Assembly (NCBI GenBank): GCA_016288755.1
Contig: JAEELE010000093.1
Location: 1-34,747 of the forward strand
Source: Oscillospiraceae bacterium
GTDB taxonomy: Bacteria; Bacillota; Clostridia; Oscillospirales; Ruminococcaceae
Direction of reading: 5' to 3'
DNA: 34,747 nucleotides
Shown here: positions 25,877-32,265 of the stretch, in pieces
Numbering within the stretch: position 1 is the stretch's first letter
Layout of the letters: each line of letters opens with the position of its first letter
Translations under genes and position numbers: made by a program
Notes under the pieces: model-generated
The model's input: the letters and a program-made list of their open reading frames with translations, nothing else
Told to the model about the DNA's origin: nothing
Databases searched by the model: none

Positions 25877-26391
25877 AGCCCGGAGCCCGGGCTGACGATT
25901 TGGCTCCGCAGGTCTTTTTGCACGTTCACCCAATTTGTGTAAGTGCACGGCGCTAAAGCGCCTTCTTATGGGATAAATACTCCCAATAATCTGTGAATAA
26001 ACGACAAGAGCACGGTATTGATGCCGTGCCCCTGCCGTTTTGTAAGGAAGCGGGGAGCCCCCGCTGGCGATTTGGCTCCGCAGGTCTTTTTGCACGTTCA
26101 CCCAATTTGTGTAATTGCACGGCGCTAAAGCGCCTTCTTATGGGATAAATACTCCCAATAATCTGCGAACAAACGACAAGAGCACGGTATTTCGCCGTGC
26201 CCTTGCCGTTTTGTAAGGAAGCGGAGAGCCCCCGCTGGCGATTTGGCTCCGCGAGCCGTTTTGCATCCTCACTCAATTTGCGTGACTGCACGGCGCTATT
26301 CGCGCCTTCTTATGGGATAAATACTCCCAATAATCCGCGAATAAACGACAAGAGCACGGTATTTCGCCGTGCCCCTGCCGTTTTGTAAGGA
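25877..26391. repeat. Tandem array of three 171-172 bp units
   Basis: Unit starts are at 25877, 26049 and 26220; the third ends at 26391. Each unit has, in order: a GC-rich hairpin with an AGC loop; a GGCTCCGC stretch; a GGCGC/GCGCC hairpin whose loop differs between units (TAAA, TAAA, TATTC); a constant AT-rich part with GGGATAAATACTCCCAATAA; a GCACGG/CCGTGC hairpin with variable loop; and the end CCGTTTTGTAAGGAA. The opening stem changes in a compensated way: AGCCCGG with CCGGGCT in unit 1, AGCGGGG with CCCCGCT in unit 2. A partial dispersed copy follows clpP at 13177. No credible protein is encoded. Confidence 0.92.
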
Positions 26392-26393
26392 AA

Positions 26394-26484
26394 TGAGATG
26401 TAGGAAGTGGTCTTGTTCATGCTCTCAGAGAGCTTTCGCAAAATGCCCGCGCGGGCTCCGCGCTGAGATGTAGGAAGTGGTCTT
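26394..26484. repeat. Direct repeat of 21 bp flanking a hairpin segment at the 3' end of the Amt-PII gene
   Basis: Positions 26394-26414 and 26464-26484 are identical (TGAGATGTAGGAAGTGGTCT plus T). The second copy ends in the stop codon of the Amt-PII gene. Between them lie a GCTCT-CAG-AGAGC hairpin and a GCGCGG-GCT-CCGCGC hairpin (26450-26464), the complement of the AGC-loop hairpin seen in the 171-bp repeat. The layout looks like a short insertion or a 70-bp tandem duplication. Confidence 0.7.
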
Positions 26485-28261
26485 AATTGGCTTCCGGGAG
26501 CTCCTCGCTCTGGAGTGCGTCATAGTTCACAGAACCGGTACGCACCTTGACGACATGCTCGACCGGATAGGTGAAGATCTTGCCGTCGCCGACCTGACCG
26601 GTATAGAGCACCTCGCGTGCGGTCTTGATGACCGTCTCGACCGGCACCTTGCAGACGACGATCTCTGCCTTGATCTTCGGATGCAGCGTCGCGCTCATCT
26701 TGGCGCCGCGGTAGTAGTGGTTGGACTTCTGGATGCCGCAGCCCATGACATTCGTGACGGTCACGCCGGTGATGCCGATGCGCTCCATCGCGTGAATGAA
26801 GTGGTGCAGCTTCTCCTGATTGAACACGACAGCGATCTTGGTCATCTTCGGATTCTTCGGGTCGACGCTGACCGCAGGAGCGGGTTCCGTGCTCACGGCA
26901 GCTGCAGCCGCTTCAGCAGGCTTCTCGACCACGATCTCCGTCTTTGCAGAGGGCGAAGGAACGCCGTGCTCGGGATAACCCGCGATCGCAGCCTCGCCCA
27001 CTGCCGGGGCAAAGTCTGCATAGGAGCTGACCAAACCGTGCTCTGTGACATCCATGCCGAGGATCTCTTCCTCCTCCGTGGCGCGCAGACCGATCGTGTG
27101 CTTGATGACCATGAACACAACAGTCATCGTGATGAGTGTCCATGCAGCGACCGCGCCGAAGCCGAGCAGCTGCGTGCCGAGCAGCGAGAAGCCGCCGCCG
27201 TAGAAGAGTCCGTTGTAGGTATCATTGCCCGGGACAGAGGTCGTCGCGAAGAGACCGACCGCGATTGTGCCCCAGATGCCGTTCATCATGTGCACGGCGA
27301 CTGCACCGACCGGGTCGTCGATGTGCAGCACATAATCGAGCAGCCAAACGCCGAAGCAGACCAGCAGACCCGAGACAATGCCGACGATGCTTGCGCCAGC
27401 GACATCCATGACATCGCAGCCCGCGGTGATGCCGACCAGACCGGCAAGCGAGGCATTCAGGCACATCGAAACATCGGGCTTGCCGTAATTGACCCAAGTG
27501 AAGATCATGCAGGTGACGGTCGCGATCGCCGGAGCGATCGTTGTGGTGACGAACACCGACGCGAGCTGATCCTTGCCCGTACATGCGGCGCCGTTGAAGC
27601 CGTACCAGCCGAACCACAGAATGAAGCAGCCGAGTGCGCCGAGCGTCAGGTTGTGACCGGGGATCGCGTTGGGCTGGATGCTGCCGTCAGACTTCTTGGT
27701 AAACTTGCCGATACGCGGTCCGAGGATCTTTGCGCCGACCAGCGCAGCGATGCCGCCGACCATGTGAATCGCACAGGAGCCTGCAAAATCGTGGAAGCCA
27801 AGCTCTGCGAGCCAGCCGCCGCCCCAGATCCAGTGCGCCTCGATCGGGTAGACCAGCGCACTGATGACGCCGGAATACACACAGTAGGAAAGGAACTTGG
27901 TGCGCTCTGCCATTGCGCCGGAAACGATCGTCGCGGCGGTCGCGCAGAACACGAGGTTAAAGATGAAGTTCGACCAGTCGAAGCTCTCGTAGGCTGTGAA
28001 CACATCAAAGCCCGGCTTGCCGATGAAGCCGCAGAGGTCCTCGCCGAGGAACAGCCCGAAACCGATCAGCACGAACATCGGCGTGCCGATACAGAAATCC
28101 ATCAGATTCTTCATGATGATGTTGGCAGCGTTCTTTGCGCGGGTAAAGCCTGTTTCGACCATTGCGAAGCCCGCCTGCATAAAGAACACCAGTGCAGCGC
28201 CGATCAGGAACCATACGGCGAACACCTCACTGTCGACTGCCTGCAGCAGTTCTGTTTGCAT
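26483..28261 (-). CDS. Ammonium transporter fused to a PII signal protein (Amt-GlnB fusion)
   Basis: A 592-residue membrane protein. The ATG at 28261 has AAGGAGGAG upstream; the longer frame from 28414 would overlap the leader hairpins and is rejected. Residues about 8-395 are the Amt channel with eleven expected membrane segments, the FVFFMQAGFAMVE-like start (residues 25-36) and the paired pore histidines H166 (CAIHMVGG) and H324 (VAVHMMNG). After a conserved Amt tail (EHGLVSSYADF) and an Ala/Pro-rich linker, a complete PII domain occupies 473-592, including the T-loop with YYRGA (tyrosines at 516 and 517) and the TGQVGDGKIF nucleotide-binding segment. In known systems a separate GlnK blocks AmtB; here the brake is covalently attached. 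It is divergent from glutamate synthase. Confidence 0.95.
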   Translation of the reverse strand: MQTELLQAVDSEVFAVWFLIGAALVFFMQAGFAMVETGFTRAKNAANIIMKNLMDFCIGTPMFVLIGFGLFLGEDLCGFIGKPGFDVFTAYESFDWSNFIFNLVFCATAATIVSGAMAERTKFLSYCVYSGVISALVYPIEAHWIWGGGWLAELGFHDFAGSCAIHMVGGIAALVGAKILGPRIGKFTKKSDGSIQPNAIPGHNLTLGALGCFILWFGWYGFNGAACTGKDQLASVFVTTTIAPAIATVTCMIFTWVNYGKPDVSMCLNASLAGLVGITAGCDVMDVAGASIVGIVSGLLVCFGVWLLDYVLHIDDPVGAVAVHMMNGIWGTIAVGLFATTSVPGNDTYNGLFYGGGFSLLGTQLLGFGAVAAWTLITMTVVFMVIKHTIGLRATEEEEILGMDVTEHGLVSSYADFAPAVGEAAIAGYPEHGVPSPSAKTEIVVEKPAEAAAAAVSTEPAPAVSVDPKNPKMTKIAVVFNQEKLHHFIHAMERIGITGVTVTNVMGCGIQKSNHYYRGAKMSATLHPKIKAEIVVCKVPVETVIKTAREVLYTGQVGDGKIFTYPVEHVVKVRTGSVNYDALQSEELPEAN

Positions 28262-28277
28262 AAATATCTCCTCCTTC

Positions 28278-28317
28278 AAAAAAAGGTGCGCAATGCAGTG
28301 ATCCCGCATTGCGCACC
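28278..28317 (-). terminator. Leader terminator (attenuator) in front of the Amt-PII gene
   Basis: On the minus strand GGTGCGCAATGC (28317-28306) and GCATTGCGCACC (28296-28285) form a perfect 12-bp stem with a 9-nt loop, followed by seven T. It lies downstream of the promoter and directly before the ribosome site, so it would stop transcripts before the gene unless an antiterminator forms. Confidence 0.88.
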
Positions 28318-28402
28318 CCGTTGTGCGATATTGCAAAGCGCTTTGTGAGACAGCAAATAAAACAGCTGCGGTGAGTCCGTTCTCGCCGCAGCCCCGTTGC
28401 TG
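28312..28402 (-). promoter_or_regulatory. Three hexaloop hairpins in the Amt-PII leader, candidate ANTAR antitermination target
   Basis: In transcript order on the minus strand: hairpin 1 is CAGC-AACGGG-GCTG (28402-28389); hairpin 2 abuts it and is CGGCGAG-AACGGA-CTCACCG (28388-28369, one C-A mismatch); hairpin 3 is CGCAC-AACGGG-GTGCG (28327-28312). All loops have six bases with A at position 1 and G at position 4. The 3' arm of hairpin 3 is part of the 5' arm of the leader terminator, so the two cannot coexist. Proteins with an ANTAR domain (NasR, EutV) are known to act on paired hairpins with such loops. That this leader is an ANTAR target is inference. Confidence 0.6.
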
Positions 28403-28413
28403 TTTCTGCCGCA

Positions 28414-28442
28414 AGTATACCCCTTTGGCAGAAAAAAGTCAA
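28414..28442 (-). promoter_or_regulatory. Promoter of the Amt-PII gene
   Basis: On the minus strand TTGACT (28442-28437), a 17-bp spacer and TATACT (28419-28414). The transcript would begin near 28407, immediately before the first hexaloop hairpin, leaving a leader of about 145 nt. Confidence 0.85.
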
Positions 28443-28553
28443 GTGTTTTCGCACGATTTCGGCACGAATGATAATTTTTCGGCAGCCTTCCGAGAGATTT
28501 CCGGCAAAAGCTCTGAAAATGTCCGTCCGGAGCAGGAATGTGTCCGCCGGATA

Positions 28554-28582
28554 TTGACAAAACTTTCACAATGTGCTAGAAT
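28554..28582 (+). promoter_or_regulatory. Promoter of the glutamate synthase operon
   Basis: A perfect TTGACA at 28554-28559, a 17-bp spacer and TAGAAT at 28577-28582 with an extended -10 TGC. The transcript would start near 28589, leaving a leader of about 97 nt. Confidence 0.87.
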
Positions 28583-28594
28583 AGGAGCAATGAA

Positions 28595-28658
28595 ATGAAC
28601 AAAGGCGTTCATTCGGCAGACACGGGCTTCGTGTCGCCGGATGAGCGTCTTTTTTGTT
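28595..28658 (+). terminator. Leader terminator of the glutamate synthase operon with an overlapping hexaloop hairpin
   Basis: Positions 28604-28617 pair with 28636-28649 through 14 consecutive pairs (three G-U), topped by a GACACG/CGTGTC stem, followed by six T. This intrinsic terminator lies between the promoter and the first gene. An alternative hairpin ATGAAC-AAAGGC-GTTCAT (28595-28612) has a six-base loop with A1 and G4 and uses part of the terminator's 5' arm, so it would act as antiterminator. Only one such hairpin fits downstream of the predicted start. Confidence 0.75.
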
Positions 28659-28685
28659 TGCAAAGGAAATGAGGAGGAACAGAAA

Positions 28686-29801
28686 ATGTCGCCAAAACAA
28701 ATGCAGAGTCCCCCGTTGGAGGGACAGGTGCGCATTCCCTCGGGCTGTGCGGTCTCCGCGATGATCTCGCGCGACGGCAGACGCATGAACGGTGAGCGCA
28801 TCATCGAGAGCATGGTGCCGATGCACGACCGCTCCAACGGTCTGGGCGGCGGCTTTGCGGCTTACGGCATCTATCCGGAATACCGCGATTTCTATGCGCT
28901 GCACATCTTTTTCAACGACCGCCGCTGTCAGGAGGAATGCATGACGCTGCTGCGGGAGAATTTCGAGATCGTGCAGGACGAGCATATCAAGGTGCGCAAG
29001 ATGCCGCAGATCACCGATGAGCCGATCATCCGGCGCGTGTTTGTCTCGCCGATGCAGTCCGTGCTCCGGCATCTGCAGATCGACGAAAAGGAGCTGGTCG
29101 TGCGCACGGTCAACCGCATCAACGCGCAGCTCGAGGGCAGCTATGTCTTCTCCTGCGGCAAGAATATGGGCGCGTTCAAGGCGGTCGGCTTCCCGGAGGA
29201 CGTCGGCAGATACTACCGCCTCGAGGAATACGATGCCTACTGCTGGACGGCGCACGGACGGTATCCGACCAACACTCCGGGCTGGTGGGGCGGTGCGCAT
29301 CCGTTCTGCATGCTCGATTATTCCATCGTGCACAACGGCGAAATCTCCTCCTACGACGCAAACCGCCGTTTCATCGAAATGTACGGCTACAAATGCACGC
29401 TCCAGACCGACACCGAGGTCATCACCTATATCGCAGACTATCTGCTGCGGCGGCAGGGGCTGACGCTCGAGGAGACCGCATCGGTCATCGCGGCGCCCTT
29501 CTGGTCGACGATCGAATCGAAGCCCGAGGAGGAGCGCAGAAAATACACCTATCTGCGCACGGTCTTCCCGAGCCTGCTCGTCACCGGACCGTTCTCGATC
29601 ATTCTGGGCTTTGAGGGCGGACTGATGGCGCTGAACGACCGTCTGAAGCTGCGCTCGATGGTCGTCGGCGAACAGGATGACATGGTCTATATCGCGAGCG
29701 AGGAAGCCGCAATCCGCACGATGGCGCCGGATATCAAGACAATCTGGTCGCCCGCCGGCGGAGAGCCGGTCATCGTCAAGGTGAAGGAGGGAGCATTTTG
29801 A
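28686..29801 (+). CDS. Glutamate synthase, glutamine amidotransferase subunit (split, archaeal-type GltB1)
   Basis: A 371-residue class II glutamine amidotransferase that releases ammonia from glutamine for glutamate synthesis. The ATG at 28686 has GAGGAGG upstream; the frame from 28641 would start inside the attenuator. The probable nucleophile is C21 in PSGCAVSAMISRDG, which would need removal of the first 20 residues to become N-terminal, as in related amidotransferases with propeptides. The GGFAAYGIYPEY, WTAHGRYPTNTPGWWGGAHPF (shortened: GRYPTNTPGWWGGAHPF) and HNGEISSYDANRR segments match the GATase fold. The stop overlaps the TTG start of the next gene, so the subunits are coupled. The operon carries the rest of the enzyme. 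Confidence 0.92.
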   Translation: MSPKQMQSPPLEGQVRIPSGCAVSAMISRDGRRMNGERIIESMVPMHDRSNGLGGGFAAYGIYPEYRDFYALHIFFNDRRCQEECMTLLRENFEIVQDEHIKVRKMPQITDEPIIRRVFVSPMQSVLRHLQIDEKELVVRTVNRINAQLEGSYVFSCGKNMGAFKAVGFPEDVGRYYRLEEYDAYCWTAHGRYPTNTPGWWGGAHPFCMLDYSIVHNGEISSYDANRRFIEMYGYKCTLQTDTEVITYIADYLLRRQGLTLEETASVIAAPFWSTIESKPEEERRKYTYLRTVFPSLLVTGPFSIILGFEGGLMALNDRLKLRSMVVGEQDDMVYIASEEAAIRTMAPDIKTIWSPAGGEPVIVKVKEGAF

Positions 29802-31294
29802 ACATCTATCCCGAATTTGAGGTCGTGCGCAATGACAGCCGCTGCATCCGGTGCCGCGTCTGCGAGCGCCAGTGCGCCAACGAGGTGCACTGGTACGACG
29901 AGGACGGCAAGGTCATGCTCTCCGACGAATCCAAATGCGTCAACTGCCAGCGCTGCGTGACGCTGTGTCCGACAAGAGCGCTGAAGATCGTCAAGAGCGA
30001 CTGCCGCCTGCGCGAGAACGCAAACTATTCCGACCAGACGATCAAAGAAATTTACCGGCAGGCGGAGACCGGCGGCGTGCTGCTCTCCTCGATGGGCAAC
30101 CCCAATCCCCTGCCCGTCTACTGGGACCGCATTCTGATCAACGCCTCGCAGGTCACGAATCCGCCGATCGACCCGCTGCGTGAGCCGATGGAGACAAAGG
30201 TCTTTCTCGGCAAAAAGCCCGGCACGGTCACGCGCAGACCCGACGGCTCGCTCGACACGGCCCTGCCGCCGCAGCTGACGCTCTCGATGCCGGTGATGTT
30301 CTCGGCGATGAGCTACGGCTCGATCAGCTATAACGCACACGCCTCGCTGGCACGCGCTGCCACAGAGCTCGGCATCTGCTACAATACCGGCGAGGGCGGT
30401 CTGCACGAGGATTTCTACAAATACGGACCGAACACGATCGTGCAGGTCGCGTCCGGACGGTTCGGCGTGCACAAGGATTATCTCGAGGCAGGCGCTGCCA
30501 TTGAGATCAAGATGGGACAGGGCGCAAAGCCGGGCATCGGCGGGCATCTGCCGGGCACAAAGGCGGTCGGCGATGTCTCCAAAACGCGCATGATTCCCGA
30601 GGGCAGCGACGCGATCTCGCCTGCCCCGCACCATGATATCTATTCGATCGAGGATCTGCGGCAGCTTGTGTATTCGCTCAAGGAGGCGACACAGTATCGC
30701 CTGCCCGTGATCGTCAAGGTCGCGGCGGTGCACAATATCGCGGCGATCGCGAGCGGCATTGCGCGCTCCGGCGCGGATATCATCGCAATCGACGGCTTCC
30801 GCGGCGGCACCGGTGCGGCGCCGACCAGAATCCGCGACAATGTCGGCATCCCGATCGAGCTGGCACTCGCGGCAGTCGACAGGCGGCTGCGTGACGAGGG
30901 CATCCGCAACAATGTGTCGATCGTCTGCGGCGGCTCAATCCGCAGTGCATCGGATGTGGTCAAGGCGATCGCGCTCGGCGCAGATGCCTGCTACATCGCG
31001 ACGGCGGCATGTCTGGCAATGGGCTGCCACCTCTGCCGGAGCTGCCACACAGGCAAGTGCAACTGGGGCATCGCGACACAGCGCCCCGATCTGGTCAAGC
31101 GCCTGAATCCCGATATCGGCTCGCAGCGGCTCATCAACCTGATGAACGCATGGCGCCACGAGATCAAGGAGCTGATGGGCGGCATGGGCATCAATTCGAT
31201 CGAAGCACTGCGCGGCAACCGCCTCATGCTCCGCGGCGTCGGACTGACCGAAAAGGAGCTCGAAATCCTCGGGATCTCTCACGCCGGCGAGTAA
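29798..31294 (+). CDS. Glutamate synthase, FMN-binding synthase subunit with N-terminal ferredoxin domain (GltB2)
   Basis: A 498-residue protein that makes glutamate from 2-oxoglutarate and ammonia. The start is a TTG overlapping the previous stop (TTGA), supported by AAGGAGGGAG just upstream. Residues 12-60 bind two 4Fe-4S clusters (C16, C19, C22, C26 and C47, C50, C53, C57, each with the C-x2-C-x2-C-x3-C spacing). The remaining part is the FMN-binding barrel with MSYGSISYNAHASLARAA, KMGQGAKPGIGGHLPG and GFRGGTGAAPTRIRDN. A cysteine cluster near the C-terminus (MGCHLCRSCHTGKCNWG) supplies the 3Fe-4S site of the family. Confidence 0.95.
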   Translation: MNIYPEFEVVRNDSRCIRCRVCERQCANEVHWYDEDGKVMLSDESKCVNCQRCVTLCPTRALKIVKSDCRLRENANYSDQTIKEIYRQAETGGVLLSSMGNPNPLPVYWDRILINASQVTNPPIDPLREPMETKVFLGKKPGTVTRRPDGSLDTALPPQLTLSMPVMFSAMSYGSISYNAHASLARAATELGICYNTGEGGLHEDFYKYGPNTIVQVASGRFGVHKDYLEAGAAIEIKMGQGAKPGIGGHLPGTKAVGDVSKTRMIPEGSDAISPAPHHDIYSIEDLRQLVYSLKEATQYRLPVIVKVAAVHNIAAIASGIARSGADIIAIDGFRGGTGAAPTRIRDNVGIPIELALAAVDRRLRDEGIRNNVSIVCGGSIRSASDVVKAIALGADACYIATAACLAMGCHLCRSCHTGKCNWGIATQRPDLVKRLNPDIGSQRLINLMNAWRHEIKELMGGMGINSIEALRGNRLMLRGVGLTEKELEILGISHAGE

Positions 31295-31310
31295 GCGCCC
31301 GGAGCGCGCT

Positions 31311-31350
31311 GAGGTAGGAGGTAGCAGGTAGGAGGGAGGAAGGAGGAAGT
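31311..31350. repeat. Short purine tract of the GTAGGAGG type
   Basis: Variants of GTAGGAGG and GGAGGAAGG follow the GltB2 stop. The stretch AGCAGGTAGGAGG also occurs at 2945-2957, so this belongs to the same low-complexity family. Confidence 0.6.
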
Positions 31351-31369
31351 CTCTCCCGTAACCAAGAAC

Positions 31370-31644
31370 CTCACGGCAGCTCAACGCAAAAGTTTTGGTC
31401 GAGCTTTTTCAAAAGCTCGCGAAGTCCAGAGGCAGAGCCTCTGGTCGCTCGCCGCAGCGAGCGAAACTCCCCAAAACGCGCGAAATTCGCGAAGCGAATG
31501 AGCGCAAGAAGTCGCTTCAAGCGCTCGGCGGGCTTGGGGACCCCAGTTTGCCGAAGGCAAACTGAGCCGTTTGCTTGCAAACGTGTGCGAGCAGAGGTCC
31601 CCATTCTAAAATCCGCAGCGCGCAGCGCTGCCACCTTATTGACA
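31370..31644. repeat. Hairpin-rich element, long version, inside the glutamate synthase operon
   Basis: Ends are identical to those of the element at 13303-13495 (26 bp on the left, 19 bp plus TGACA on the right). Perfect hairpins inside are: CGAGCTTTT/AAAAGCTCG (31400-31419), CCAGAGGC-AGA-GCCTCTGG (31426-31444), TCGCTCGC-CGCA-GCGAGCGA (31445-31464), CAGTTTGCC-GAA-GGCAAACTG (31544-31564) and CGTTTGC-TT-GCAAACG (31568-31583). The last two are enclosed by an outer TGGGGACC/GGTCCCCA stem (31535-31542 with 31596-31603). No gene and no clear promoter are present, so the downstream genes probably depend on read-through. Confidence 0.8.
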
Positions 31645-31727
31645 AAGGGCAGAGCTATACGTCAAAAAGCGCTGCTGCCTTATCCAATCAATCACGTTCC
31701 ATTATCAAAGATTTAGGAGCGAAGAAC

Positions 31728-32162
31728 ATGAAACGAATCTATGTCAAAGAGGAATGGTGCCTCGGGTGCCATCTGTGTGAATACAACTGCGCCTTTGCCA
31801 ATTCCGGGTTGACCGACATGGTGAAGGCGCTGCGCGGGAAGGAAATCTACCCGCGCATTCAGGTCGAGCAGGACGCATCCGGCATTACCTATGCGGTCTC
31901 CTGCCGCCACTGCGAGGACCCGATCTGCGTGAAGAGCTGCATTGCCGGTGCACTCTCGAAGAAGGACGGCGTCATTGAGATCGACCATGAAAAATGCGTC
32001 GGCTGCCTGACCTGTGTGCTGGTCTGCCCTTACGGCGCAGTGATCGAGGACGGCAGCGGCGTTGCGCAGAAATGTGAGCTGTGCACGAAGAACGCCTCCG
32101 GGCAGCCCGCATGTGTCGCAGGCTGTCCGAACGGTGCGATCGTTTTTGAGGAGAGAGGGTGA
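31728..32162 (+). CDS. 4Fe-4S ferredoxin-type electron transfer subunit
   Basis: A 144-residue protein with sixteen cysteines in four groups: C11, C14, C17, C21; C59, C62, C67, C71; C90, C93, C96, C100; and C116, C119, C129, C133. This is the HycB/CooF-like pattern for four 4Fe-4S clusters. The ATG at 31728 has TAGGAGC upstream; the frame from 31575 is rejected because it would include repeat sequence. Its place between GltB2 and the FAD reductase suggests that it carries electrons from NAD(P)H to the synthase subunit. Confidence 0.92.
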   Translation: MKRIYVKEEWCLGCHLCEYNCAFANSGLTDMVKALRGKEIYPRIQVEQDASGITYAVSCRHCEDPICVKSCIAGALSKKDGVIEIDHEKCVGCLTCVLVCPYGAVIEDGSGVAQKCELCTKNASGQPACVAGCPNGAIVFEERG

Positions 32163-32166
32163 GCGC

Positions 32167-32265
32167 ATGAAACGATATGTGATGATCGGAAACGGGCGGG
32201 CAGTGCCCGCATCCATGACTGAATGCTTCCGCGCGAGCCGCTCCTTTGGAGGTACTGAAAAATGA
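32167..32265 (+). CDS. 32-residue ORF copying the start of the next gene
   Basis: The ATG at 32167 is four bases after the previous stop and has GAGAGGGTGAG upstream. Its first 29 bases match the first 29 bases of the following reductase gene at 26 positions; MKRYVMIGNG corresponds to MRRYVIIGNG. The similarity then stops. The ORF ends in a TGA that overlaps the reductase ATG (ATGA). It may be the remains of a duplicated start region, or a translated leader peptide that couples translation from the ferredoxin gene to the reductase. Whether it is expressed is unknown. Confidence 0.5.
   Translation: MKRYVMIGNGRAVPASMTECFRASRSFGGTEK

Noticed and set aside
25787..26291. Short minus-strand frames of about 104-112 codons inside the 171-bp array
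   Set aside because: Their translations simply repeat with the array, have no start sites or ribosome sites of note, and change frame from unit to unit.
25877..26391. Possible CRISPR array
   Set aside because: The repeated unit is 171-172 bp with similarity along its whole length, so there are no spacers, and no cas gene is near.
28334..28345. Palindrome CAAAGCGCTTTG in the Amt-PII leader, resembling a LacI/CcpA half-site core (a similar GAAGCGCTTC lies at 2850-2859)
   Set aside because: It lacks the flanking bases of a cre site and lies within a structured transcript where a small hairpin explains it.
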